Shown one piece after another: positions 49,617 to 57,333 of a DNA stretch of 64,000 bases. How positions within the stretch are numbered: position 1 is the first letter of the stretch; every line of letters starts with the position of its first letter. Where the stretch lies: NCBI RefSeq assembly GCF_016918035.1, contig NZ_JAERWK010000016.1, forward strand, positions 1-64,000. Direction: 5' to 3'. The position numbers and the translations under genes are program-made. Origin of the DNA: Nakamurella leprariae. Lineage in GTDB: Bacteria > Actinomycetota > Actinomycetes > Mycobacteriales > Nakamurellaceae. The notes beneath the pieces are model-generated. The model saw nothing but the letters and a program-made list of their open reading frames with translations, made no database searches and had not been told where the DNA came from.

Positions 49617-51037
49617 CCGAGACCATCGCTGCGGAGCCTGATCTGGGGTCGCTGGCCGACCCGGTGATCGACGCGGCCGTGGTCTCCGCCCGCGAGCTGC
49701 TGGCCGACCTGCACGCCGACGCGGGCTGGACCGCGCTGACCGACCTGCAGGTCCTGGAACGCGCCCGCGCCCTGGAGGACCTGCACCGCCTCGTCGGCGC
49801 CATGCGGATCACCGCCGCCGGCGCCGTGGACCGCCGCCACCTGGCCAACCGCTACGGCGCCGCGTCCACCGCCGGACTCCTGCGCGAGGTGCTGCGGGTC
49901 CGTCCCGGCCAAGCTCGTGAGCTGGTCCGCGCCGCCACGGCCGTGCTGCCCGACCGGCAACTCACCGGGCACCTGTCCCCACCGCGACTGCCCGAACTGG
50001 CTGACGCGATGCTCGACGGGTCCGTCAACGGCGACCACATCAGCGTCATCGAGACCACCCTGCGGTCCCTCCCGGCGCGCGTCCCGGCCGAGGTCCGCGC
50101 CACCGTGGAACGCGCCCTGGTCGAACAGGCCGAACTCACCGACCCCACCCACCTGGCCGACATCGCCCGCACCCTGGCCGTGCTGGCCGACCCCGACGGC
50201 GACCTCCCACCCGAACAGGACCCCCGCAAACACCCCACCCTGTCCCTGGGCCGCCGCGACCCGTTCACCGGCCTGACCCGCATCACCGGCCACCTCGACG
50301 ACGAAGGCGTCGAAACCCTCCGCCAGGCCACCGACCCCCTCGCCGCCCCCGCGGCAAGCAACCCCCCGGGCGACGCACGCGGCGCGGCATCCCCGGACCC
50401 CGCGGCCGGGAATGCGCCGAAGGACCCGCGGTCGGCGGCAACCCGCCGCGCGCACGCCCTCACCCAAGCCCTGCAGCGGGCGCTGCGCGCCGCCGCGGTC
50501 GGCGAGCACGGCGGTGTCCGCCCGCACGTCACCGTCACCATCAGCCTCGAGGAGCTCCGCTCCCAGCTCGGCACCGCCCTGCTCGATCACGGCGGTCCCA
50601 TCCCCGCCCGCGACGCCCGCCGCCTGGCCTGCGACGCCGGCATCCTGCCCGCCGTCCTGGGCACCACCAGCCAGGTCCTGGACCTCGGCCGCGCCCACCG
50701 CCTCGTCCCACCCGCCCTGCGCCGCGCCCTGACCGTCCGCGACCGCGGCTGCGCCTTCCCCGGCTGCGACCGACCCCCCGGCTGGTGCGACGCCCACCAC
50801 ATCCAGCACTGGGCTGACGGCGGAGCGACATCCCTGGACAACACCGTGCTGCTCTGCCGACACCACCACACCGTCATCCACACCGGCCACTGGACCGTCA
50901 CCATGAACCCCGACGGCCACCCCGACCACACCCCACCAGTGTGGATCGACCCCCACCAACACCCCCGCCGCAACCACCTGCACCACCACGAACCCTGGTC
51001 CGCACAGCAGGTCTCGACCGCCGGAGCGCGACGATGA
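49613..51037 (+). CDS. DUF222 / HNH endonuclease protein (13E12 type)
   Basis: 474 residues: an N-terminal helical DUF222 domain (DLQVLERARALEDLHRLVGAM...) and a C-terminal HNH nuclease domain. The latter reads RDRGCAFPGCDRPPGWCDAHH, HWADGGATSLDNTVLLCRHH and HTVIHTGHW, with all Zn/metal residues intact. Such 13E12-family genes occur in many copies in actinobacteria and behave as mobile or selfish elements; the activity of this copy is unknown. ATG at 49613 with a GGAGGG site. Its stop overlaps the cobK start by 4 bp (ATGA), placing cobK under its translation. Confidence 0.88.
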   Translation: MTETIAAEPDLGSLADPVIDAAVVSARELLADLHADAGWTALTDLQVLERARALEDLHRLVGAMRITAAGAVDRRHLANRYGAASTAGLLREVLRVRPGQARELVRAATAVLPDRQLTGHLSPPRLPELADAMLDGSVNGDHISVIETTLRSLPARVPAEVRATVERALVEQAELTDPTHLADIARTLAVLADPDGDLPPEQDPRKHPTLSLGRRDPFTGLTRITGHLDDEGVETLRQATDPLAAPAASNPPGDARGAASPDPAAGNAPKDPRSAATRRAHALTQALQRALRAAAVGEHGGVRPHVTVTISLEELRSQLGTALLDHGGPIPARDARRLACDAGILPAVLGTTSQVLDLGRAHRLVPPALRRALTVRDRGCAFPGCDRPPGWCDAHHIQHWADGGATSLDNTVLLCRHHHTVIHTGHWTVTMNPDGHPDHTPPVWIDPHQHPRRNHLHHHEPWSAQQVSTAGARR

Positions 51038-51804
51038 TCGGCTCCGTGGGCGTACTCATCCTGGGCGGCACCGGGGAAGCCCGCGCCCTGGCCCGGTCGC
51101 TCGTCGATGCCGGCATCACCGTGACCTCGTCCCTGGCCGGGCGGGTGGCGGATCCGGCGCTGCCCGTCGGCGAGGTCCGGATCGGCGGGTTCGGCGGACC
51201 GGCCGGCTTGGCCCGGTACCTGAACGAGCACGGGATCGGGGCGGTGGTCGACGCCACCCACCCGTTCGCGAGGAACATCTCGGCGTCAGCGGTCGCGGCG
51301 ACCGACGAGACCGGAGTGCCGTTGATCCGTCTGGAGCGCCCCGGCTGGGCGGACCACCCGCTGGCCTCGACGTGGCACTGGGACGACAGCAACGACGCGG
51401 CGGCGGCGCGACTCACGGAACTGACCTCGGGTCCGGTGTTCCTCACCACCGGTCGGTCGAGCGTGACCGACTTCGCCGTGCTGGCCGGACGTCCGGTGCT
51501 GGTCCGGCTCGTCGATCCGCCCGGCACGCCCCTGCCCGGGGCGTGGCAGTTGCTGCTGGCTCGCGGTCCCTACACGGTCAAGGGCGAACGCGACCTGATG
51601 GCGCAGCACCGCATCGCCGCCCTGGCCACGAAGGACTCCGGCGGCAGCATGACCGAGGCCAAGCTGCTGGCCGCCGATTCGCTGGGCGTGCCGATCGTCG
51701 TGATCCGTCGGCCCGCGCCGGCCGTCGGCCACGACGGTCCCGCCGACACGGTCAGGACGGTCGCCGACGCCGCCGCCTGGGTGTCCCGGCATGTCCCGCG
51801 CTGA
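51034..51804 (+). CDS. cobK: Precorrin-6A reductase
   Basis: NADPH-dependent reduction in corrin ring synthesis, 256 residues. VLILGGTGEARALARSL, SLAGRVADPALPVGEVRIGG, VVDATHPFARNISASA, VFLTTGRSSVTDFAVL, LLLARGPYTVKGERDLM and ATKDSGGSMTEAKLLAA are the CobK blocks. The ATG at 51034 overlaps the DUF222 stop; a GTG at 51046 would also fit the family N-terminus. No promoter of its own is visible, so it probably depends on the upstream gene. Its last 53 bp overlap the 3' end of cobD on the other strand. Confidence 0.93.
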   Translation: MIGSVGVLILGGTGEARALARSLVDAGITVTSSLAGRVADPALPVGEVRIGGFGGPAGLARYLNEHGIGAVVDATHPFARNISASAVAATDETGVPLIRLERPGWADHPLASTWHWDDSNDAAAARLTELTSGPVFLTTGRSSVTDFAVLAGRPVLVRLVDPPGTPLPGAWQLLLARGPYTVKGERDLMAQHRIAALATKDSGGSMTEAKLLAADSLGVPIVVIRRPAPAVGHDGPADTVRTVADAAAWVSRHVPR

Positions 51805-52693
51805 CCGCGATCGCGGCACCGACCATCGCCGCGGCCGCGCTGACCACCGACACCAGCCGCCGTGTCCGGGCGATGTCCGGGACCGCCGGCTCCGGCCCGT
51901 CCCCCAGTGCGCCGCGGTCCTCCGCGACGCCGTGGTAGACGTTCACTCCACCGAGCGTCACGTCCAGCGCACCCGCGACGGCGGCCTCGACCGGGCCGGC
52001 GTTCGGACTCGGATGTTGGCCGGCATCGCGGCGCACGACCCGCAGCACGGTGCGGGGCCGACCACCCACCACCGGCGCGGCCAGCGCGACGAGCGCCGCC
52101 GTCAGGCGGGCCGGCACCAGGTTCACCACATCGTCCAGGCGGGCCGACGCCCATCCGAACCGGACGTAGCGCTCGCTCCGGTGCCCGACCATGGCGTCCA
52201 GGGTGTTGATCGCCCGGTACGTCAGCAGCCCCGGCACCCCGGCGACGGCGCCCCACCACAACGGCGCGACCACCGCGTCCGACGTGTTCTCCGCCAACGA
52301 CTCCACGGTCGCCCGGGCGATGCCCGCAGCGTCGAGCCGGCTCGGATCACGCCCGACCAGGTGCGTCACCTGCTCACGCGCCGCCGCGAGATCCTCCACG
52401 GCCAACTGCCCGGCCAGGGCGGACGCTTCGCGCAGCAGCGAGGCGCCGCCCAGCACCGCCCACGTCGCGACGGCGGTCGCGGCCACGCGCAGCGCAGGTC
52501 GGCGCCGGACCAGCCGCTCGACCGTCCACCCGGCGACACCGGTGGCGGTCACCACCCCGGCGGTGAAGGCCGTCCCGCGCCGCCGGGTCGGCTGGTAGCA
52601 CCGGCGCTCCACAGCGGACACACCTCGACCGAAGCCGGCCACCGGATGCCAGCGGGCAGGGTCGCCGAGGACACGGTCCGCGACGAACCCCAC
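51752..52693 (-). CDS. cobD: Adenosylcobinamide-phosphate synthase
   Basis: Membrane enzyme attaching aminopropanol (phosphate) to adenosylcobyric acid; 313 residues. VADRVLGDPARWHPVAGFGR is the N-terminal signature, followed by ARATVESLAENTSDAVVAPL, WWGAVAGVPGLLTYRAINTL, DAMVGHRSERYVRFGWASAR and DAGQHPSPNAGPVEAAVAGAL. Several hydrophobic stretches fit 4-5 membrane spans. The GTG start at 52693 leaves the protein slightly short at the front; no better start is visible. Tail-to-tail overlap with cobK. Confidence 0.92.
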   Translation of the reverse strand: MGFVADRVLGDPARWHPVAGFGRGVSAVERRCYQPTRRRGTAFTAGVVTATGVAGWTVERLVRRRPALRVAATAVATWAVLGGASLLREASALAGQLAVEDLAAAREQVTHLVGRDPSRLDAAGIARATVESLAENTSDAVVAPLWWGAVAGVPGLLTYRAINTLDAMVGHRSERYVRFGWASARLDDVVNLVPARLTAALVALAAPVVGGRPRTVLRVVRRDAGQHPSPNAGPVEAAVAGALDVTLGGVNVYHGVAEDRGALGDGPEPAVPDIARTRRLVSVVSAAAAMVGAAIAVSAGHAGTPRRRRRRPS

Positions 52694-52734
52694 CAGCAGA
52701 CCGGTCGCGCGAGTGACGCCCGGTCGGACCCCGC

Positions 52735-53643
52735 TCAGGCGCTCAGACCGGCCGGCCGCCGACCCGCGGGGTCAGCGCGCTGCACGAGCAGGCTCAGCAC
52801 CACGGTCAGGACGCCCCACAGCGTCGCCTGGGTCAGCATCGACGCGGAGCGGAACTCCCAGAGCAGCGCCGCCGGGAAGTCGTCGGACACCTCGTTCACC
52901 ACGGGGAACAGCCAGGCGACGATGAGCATGACCACCACGAAGCCGATCAGCGCCACGGCGCCGGCGGCGAACCAACCCAGCCGAGGCGCAACCCGTCGCG
53001 TCAGGACGAGTGCGAGCACCGCGACGATCGCCGAGACCAGCAGGAAGGCGAAGTACTCCCCGGTGCGCGTCCCGATCGTGTCGGGGTCGCCGACGGCGGG
53101 TGGATTGGCCGGGTACTTCAGGAACGGCACCAGCGACAGCGCGGCGTACCCGACCACGCCGATCAACGCGGTCGACCCGGCCGGCCGCAGACCGCCGAAC
53201 CGACCCATGGCGAAGGCGGCGGCCAGACTCACCAGGCCACCGAGGCCGGTCCCGAAGACGACGGTCGCGGTGATGAGCCCCCAGGTCGACTGGGTGCTGC
53301 GCGAGACCTCGGCATCCTCGCCGTGCGAGTGGCCGTCGTCGGCCGCGGTGTCGGCATGGCTGTGCTCAGCGGTGCCCTCGGGGTGCGCATGGTCGTCGCC
53401 CACGGCCTCATCGACGGACTCGCCGGCAGCCTCCTCGACGGCGATGGCGCCGTCGACCGGTGGCTCCCCGACGGTGTACGCCACGGCGAAGGTGATCAGT
53501 CCGGCGATGAGCCCGGCCAGTAGGCCGCGGATCAGGAAGCCGGTGACGGTGAGGCCCGGGAAGCTGCCCGGACGAGGACGGGTCCCCGTCGACGAGGTGC
53601 TCGTCGACGGACCCGCCGGATGCGCGGTGTTTGATCCGGTCAC
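52735..53643 (-). CDS. cbtA: Cobalt transporter subunit CbtA
   Basis: Predicted integral membrane component of the CbtAB cobalt uptake system, 302 residues. About six hydrophobic segments: LIRGLLAGLIAGLITFAVAY first, then WGLITATVVFGTGLGGLVSL and four more. Between spans 1 and 2 lies an acidic loop with six His (85, 87, 94, 96, 105, 107), a likely metal sink. GTG at 53643. It lies 32 bp behind cbtB in one unit controlled by a cobalamin riboswitch, which is the evidence for cobalt as substrate. Confidence 0.88.
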   Translation of the reverse strand: MTGSNTAHPAGPSTSTSSTGTRPRPGSFPGLTVTGFLIRGLLAGLIAGLITFAVAYTVGEPPVDGAIAVEEAAGESVDEAVGDDHAHPEGTAEHSHADTAADDGHSHGEDAEVSRSTQSTWGLITATVVFGTGLGGLVSLAAAFAMGRFGGLRPAGSTALIGVVGYAALSLVPFLKYPANPPAVGDPDTIGTRTGEYFAFLLVSAIVAVLALVLTRRVAPRLGWFAAGAVALIGFVVVMLIVAWLFPVVNEVSDDFPAALLWEFRSASMLTQATLWGVLTVVLSLLVQRADPAGRRPAGLSA

Positions 53644-53675
53644 GGTCTGCTCCTACGAATCGTCGCGAGAGCCGG

Positions 53676-53897
53676 TCAGTGACACGGGAACCCGAGCAGG
53701 TGCCGGCCGTCGTGCACCCACTCGTGGATGCCGCTGCCGGAGAAGACGGCGAGCGCGCCCTGCTCGGACGACACGAAGTACACCGCGATGAGCAGCACGA
53801 TGCCGGCGAGCAACGCCCACGGCAGGATCGTACGGATGGGAAGGCTCGGAACAGCCAGCGTGGGAACCGAACGCGGCGGAATGGCGGCCTGCGACAT
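53676..53897 (-). CDS. cbtB: Cobalt transporter subunit CbtB
   Basis: 73-residue single-span protein: LPWALLAGIVLLIAVYFVSS and then GIHEWVHDGRHLLGFPCH at the C-terminus, where the His/Cys cluster is the CbtB metal-binding signature. ATG at 53897 with a strong GAGGAGG ribosome binding site (53905-53911). Works with CbtA in Co2+ uptake for corrin synthesis; first gene behind the riboswitch. Confidence 0.9.
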   Translation of the reverse strand: MSQAAIPPRSVPTLAVPSLPIRTILPWALLAGIVLLIAVYFVSSEQGALAVFSGSGIHEWVHDGRHLLGFPCH

Positions 53898-53910
53898 GGA
53901 ACAACCTCCT

Positions 53911-53927
53911 CGGGGTTCGGCGCCCCG
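53911..53927 (-). promoter_or_regulatory. Expression-platform hairpin beside the cbtB ribosome binding site
   Basis: CGGGG-CGCCGAA-CCCCG on the minus strand; the 3' arm runs directly into GAGGAGG. A hairpin abutting the ribosome binding site suggests that the riboswitch acts on translation rather than by termination (no U-tract). Confidence 0.5.
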
Positions 53928-53944
53928 CTCGTGGAGTCGGCAGA

Positions 53945-54037
53945 CGGCGTGGGGTCTGGCTCACCGCGAGGAACTCGCAGACCACAGTGGCGCGACCGCA
54001 CCGGATTCTCACCGGTTTCCCAGCACCGTCGATGACA
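53945..54037 (-). promoter_or_regulatory. Cobalamin riboswitch upstream of cbtBA
   Basis: Minus strand carries the cobalamin core: GGGAAACCGGTGAGAATCC, then GCGGTCGC and the B12 box GCCACTGT (53984-53991), and further on GTGAGCCAGA (about 53955). P5 (ACCGG/CCGGT) closes the L5 loop TGAGAAT. A TATGGT -10 box lies at 54044-54049, so the RNA would start about 54037. B12 binding should shut off cbtB/cbtA, coupling cobalt uptake to cofactor level. Confidence 0.88.
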
Positions 54038-54110
54038 ACGCACACCATAGACCGCCCTCCCGGCGGATCCGCCCGCGGCTGTCCCGGACGACGCACGCAC
54101 GGAGCGGCCG

Positions 54111-54737
54111 GTGATCTCCCGTCTGCTCGTCGTGGCGGCCGGACCGACCGAGGCGTTGCGGCGGGGCCGCTTCCCGTCGCCGGACGACGAGTTGGACTGG
54201 CCCGACACCTCGCCGGAGCACCCGGTCCGGATGCACCCGGCGCTGCTCGGTGGTCGAGCGGCGCCGGTCGGGCCGACAGGCTGGTGCGGGCCGGAACGCA
54301 GCTGCCGACAGACCGCGGCGCGCCTGGGCTGGACGCCGGCGCCGGACGACGCGCTGGCCGGGCCGGACCCCGGCCAGTGGCGTGGCATCGACCTGCGCAC
54401 CCTCAGCGAGCAGCACGCCGAGCACCTCGCTGCCTGGGCGGCGGACCCCGGGGTCGCCCCGCCCGGCGGCGAATCGCGGCATGACACGGCGGCACGGATG
54501 GCCCGGTGGGCCGGCGCCCGGTCGACGATCGGCACCGACGGCCCGACCGATCGGACGGCGGTCGTGCTCGCCACCCCACCGGCGGCGCGCACGCTGGTAC
54601 AGGTGCTGATGGACGGCGTCGAGGGCGCCGGCGCCCCGGTCGACGTGGAACCGGCCGCGCTGGCGGTGCTGACCCGCTCGGTCAGTCGCTGGTCGCTGCG
54701 GGCGCTGCTGCCCTGGCCGCTGTGGTCGGCGGCATGA
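54111..54737 (+). CDS. Histidine-phosphatase-like protein lacking catalytic His
   Basis: 208 residues with the outline of the phosphoglycerate-mutase/CobC superfamily. The first strand LLVVAAGPTEALRRGRF stands where LVRHGxTxxNxxxR is expected, so the phospho-accepting His is replaced (A-A-G). The central WTPAPDDALAGPDPGQWRGI resembles the usual DxxLxExxxGxWEG. The last motif is VVLATPPAARTL in place of VTHGGxxR. It is therefore a probable pseudoenzyme. GTG start at 54111, divergent from cbtB in the cob cluster. Its 3' end overlaps cobB-cobC by 56 bp. A binding or regulatory role in corrin metabolism is only inferred. Confidence 0.65.
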   Translation: MISRLLVVAAGPTEALRRGRFPSPDDELDWPDTSPEHPVRMHPALLGGRAAPVGPTGWCGPERSCRQTAARLGWTPAPDDALAGPDPGQWRGIDLRTLSEQHAEHLAAWAADPGVAPPGGESRHDTAARMARWAGARSTIGTDGPTDRTAVVLATPPAARTLVQVLMDGVEGAGAPVDVEPAALAVLTRSVSRWSLRALLPWPLWSAA

Positions 54738-57333
54738 CCGACCGATCAACGGCGCCCCGGTCCTGCACCGCGGCGATCGCGGCCAGCAGACGCCGGGAGG
54801 TGGCCGCGTCTCGGACCGCGATCCGGATCCAGTCGGGTCCGAGGCCTGGGAAGGTGTCGCCGCGCCGCACCGCGAACCCCCGACCGCGCAACTGCTCTCG
54901 CAGCCACCCCGGTGCTGCCGTCGCCGGCCGCAGCCCGGCGGTGTCAACCAGGACGAACGGCGTGGCGGGCGTGCCGGCCACGGTCAGACCCAGCTCGCCC
55001 AGTCCACGGACCAGCATCTCCCGGTCCCGGCTGAACCGGTGCGCGGCGGCCGTCGCCTCGACGGTGGCTTCGGCCGTGCTGCAGGCCTCGATCGCGGCCA
55101 GCGCCGGACTCGACACCGACCACGGCGGCTGCTGGGCGGCCATCGCGGCGATCCACGTCGGATCCCCGAGGGCGTACCCGGCGCGCAGCCCGGCCAGGCC
55201 CCAGGTCTTGGTCAGCGACCGCAGCACCACCAGCCCGGTCAGGCGGCGTTCGGCCAGGCTCTCGGGCTCGTCCGCGACCGCGTCCATGAACGCCTCGTCC
55301 ACCACGACCAGCCGCCCCGGCCGCAGCAGCGCGGCGATGACGTCGGCACGGTGCAACGTGCCGGTCGGGTTGGTCGGGTTGCCGAGCACGATGAGATCGG
55401 CGTCCGGGTCGAGCCGCTCGGCGTGGAACCGAAACCCGTCGACCGCCTCGAGCAGCAGTCGCTGCACCGGGACACCGGCCGCCCGTAGCGCGGCCTCCGG
55501 CTCGGTGAACTGCGGATGGACGATCACCGCGGACCGGACCACGTCCCGCGCCGCGCGGGCCAGCAGCGTGAATGCCTCCGCGCCACCGGAGGTCGGCAGC
55601 ACCTCGTCGGCCGGCCGGCGGTGTCGCGCCGCCAGCGCGGTGACTGCCGCAGTCCGGACCGGGTACGCCCCGAGGTCGGTGACCGTCGCGGTGATCCTGT
55701 CGCGCAGCCATGGCGGTGGCGTGGGCACCCGGACGTTCACCGCGAGATCGAGCATCCCGGTCTCGATCTCGGCGTCGCCGTGGTGCCGCAGGTCCACGTC
55801 CGCCGTGCCGATGGCGGGCGCCATGGCGGCGGCCTCCGGCACCGCACGGTGGACCTCGGCCGACACCGACGACCACCTGCGTCCGGCGAAGTCGTGGACG
55901 GCGGTCGCGAACCGGGCCGCCACCTGCGGACTGCCCGCCCAGTGCAGATGCAGGTAAGAGGCGTGCAGGGACGCCAACGGGACCGGCTCCCCGCCCGGCG
56001 GGAAGCGCACCGACCAGCCGATGGGCCGGCCGGCGACGAGCCAGGCCGGGTCGGCACCGGCGACGGGAGTGGTCGCGGTGCGGTGGAACTCGTGCCCGGT
56101 GACCCGGGTGCCGGCGGCCGCGAGCACCGTGTCCACCGGCGCCACCGCGGTGCGGTAGCCGAGGGTGAGTCGCGGCGACATCGCGGCCGCGGTCGGCACC
56201 GCGCCGACCATCGCGGTGCCGTCCAGCGTCTCGGCCAGGTAGAGCAACCCGGCGCATTCGGCCACGGTCGGCAGACCAGCGGTCACCGCCGCGGCGACAT
56301 CGGCGAGCAGCGAACGGTTCTCGACCAGGCCGGCCGCGTGCACCTCGGGGAACCCGCCGCCGAGGTACAGCCCGGCCGTGCCGTCGGGCAGGCGCTCGTC
56401 GGTCAGCGGATCGAAGGTCATCGGCATCAGGCCGGCCGCGGCCAGCAGTTCCTCGGTCTCCGGGTAGCGGAAGGTGAACGCGCGCCCCCCGGCGATGGCC
56501 ACCACCGGCCGCTCCCCCTCGACGCCGGCGGGCTCCGCCCACCCCGACGCGGCCAGCGCGGCGTGCGGCGACCACGGCTCGGCGACGAGGTCCGGCGCGC
56601 GCTGCGCGATCCGGACCACCTCGGCCAGGTCGACCCGCTGCGTGATCTGGTCGGCCAGTCGGTCGACCACCGACCGGGCGCGGTCCAGCTCGGCCGCCGG
56701 CACCAGTCCGAGATGGCGGCTGGGTGCGCTGATCCCGTCGTCACGTGCCAGCACGCCGAGCACCGGGACCCCGGTGGCCTCGAGGGCATCGGCGACCTCA
56801 CCGGCGTGCCGCGGCGACCCCGCCTTGTTGAGGATCACCCCGGCCAGCCGGACGGAACGGTCGAACGAGGCCAGTCCGTGCACGACGGCCGCGATGGTGC
56901 GGGAGGCCGAGGAGATGTCCACCACCAGCACGATGGGCGCGCGGAGCACCGCGGCGACGTGGGCGGTGGAGGCGAATCCCTCCCGGCCGATGGCCCCGTC
57001 GTACAGGCCCATGACGCCCTCGATGACCGCGATCTCGGCCGGTTCCGGGGTCGCGGCGCCGTGCAGCAGCAGCGGCACCAGCGCGCCCTCACCGACCAGG
57101 TGGGCGTCCAGGTTCCGGCCGGGGCGCCCGGTGGCCAGGGCGTGGAAGCCCGGGTCGATGTAGTCCGGCCCCACCTTGTGGCCCGAGACCACGTGCCCGG
57201 CCCTGCGCAACGCCGCCATCAGCCCGGTGGCCACCGTGGTCTTGCCGTGCCCGGACGCGGGCGCGGAGACGACCAGCCGCGGCAGCCGGTGCGTGCCGAC
57301 CACACCGGAATCACCACGAGCCGGTGTCACCAT
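54682..57333 (-). CDS. cobB-cobC: Fused cobyrinate a,c-diamide synthase / threonine-phosphate decarboxylase-like protein
   Basis: 883 residues joining two cobalamin enzymes. Residues about 14-480 are CobB: VSAPASGHGKTTVATGL (ATP loop), GHKVGPDYIDPGFHALATG, VIEGVMGLYDG, and the glutaminase-type domain with LYLGGGFPEVHA and the nucleophile Cys360 in TVAECAGLLYL. Residues about 510-870 are a PLP aminotransferase-fold CobC: LAVNVRVPTPPPWL, LPTSGGAEAFTLLA, LGNPTNPTGTLHRAD, VVDEAFMD, and PLP Lys709 in LRSLTKTWGLAGLRAGY. No stop or frame break separates them. Start is ATG 57333 or GTG 57330 (GTGA overlap with cobO). Three-gene unit with the chelatase subunit and cobO. Confidence 0.93.
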   Translation of the reverse strand: MVTPARGDSGVVGTHRLPRLVVSAPASGHGKTTVATGLMAALRRAGHVVSGHKVGPDYIDPGFHALATGRPGRNLDAHLVGEGALVPLLLHGAATPEPAEIAVIEGVMGLYDGAIGREGFASTAHVAAVLRAPIVLVVDISSASRTIAAVVHGLASFDRSVRLAGVILNKAGSPRHAGEVADALEATGVPVLGVLARDDGISAPSRHLGLVPAAELDRARSVVDRLADQITQRVDLAEVVRIAQRAPDLVAEPWSPHAALAASGWAEPAGVEGERPVVAIAGGRAFTFRYPETEELLAAAGLMPMTFDPLTDERLPDGTAGLYLGGGFPEVHAAGLVENRSLLADVAAAVTAGLPTVAECAGLLYLAETLDGTAMVGAVPTAAAMSPRLTLGYRTAVAPVDTVLAAAGTRVTGHEFHRTATTPVAGADPAWLVAGRPIGWSVRFPPGGEPVPLASLHASYLHLHWAGSPQVAARFATAVHDFAGRRWSSVSAEVHRAVPEAAAMAPAIGTADVDLRHHGDAEIETGMLDLAVNVRVPTPPPWLRDRITATVTDLGAYPVRTAAVTALAARHRRPADEVLPTSGGAEAFTLLARAARDVVRSAVIVHPQFTEPEAALRAAGVPVQRLLLEAVDGFRFHAERLDPDADLIVLGNPTNPTGTLHRADVIAALLRPGRLVVVDEAFMDAVADEPESLAERRLTGLVVLRSLTKTWGLAGLRAGYALGDPTWIAAMAAQQPPWSVSSPALAAIEACSTAEATVEATAAAHRFSRDREMLVRGLGELGLTVAGTPATPFVLVDTAGLRPATAAPGWLREQLRGRGFAVRRGDTFPGLGPDWIRIAVRDAATSRRLLAAIAAVQDRGAVDRSVMPPTTAARAAAPAATSD

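Noticed and set aside
49457-50989. 510-codon minus-strand frame opposite the DUF222-HNH gene
   Set aside because: The HNH residues and DUF222 domain are on the plus strand; the minus frame is Gly/Val/Ala-rich without known features.
45944-51033. Accessory patch considered as a prophage, defence island or integrative element
   Set aside because: No integrase, transposase, structural phage gene, restriction enzyme, toxin-antitoxin pair or tRNA-derived attachment site is visible; only pseudogenes, surface proteins and one DUF222-HNH gene.
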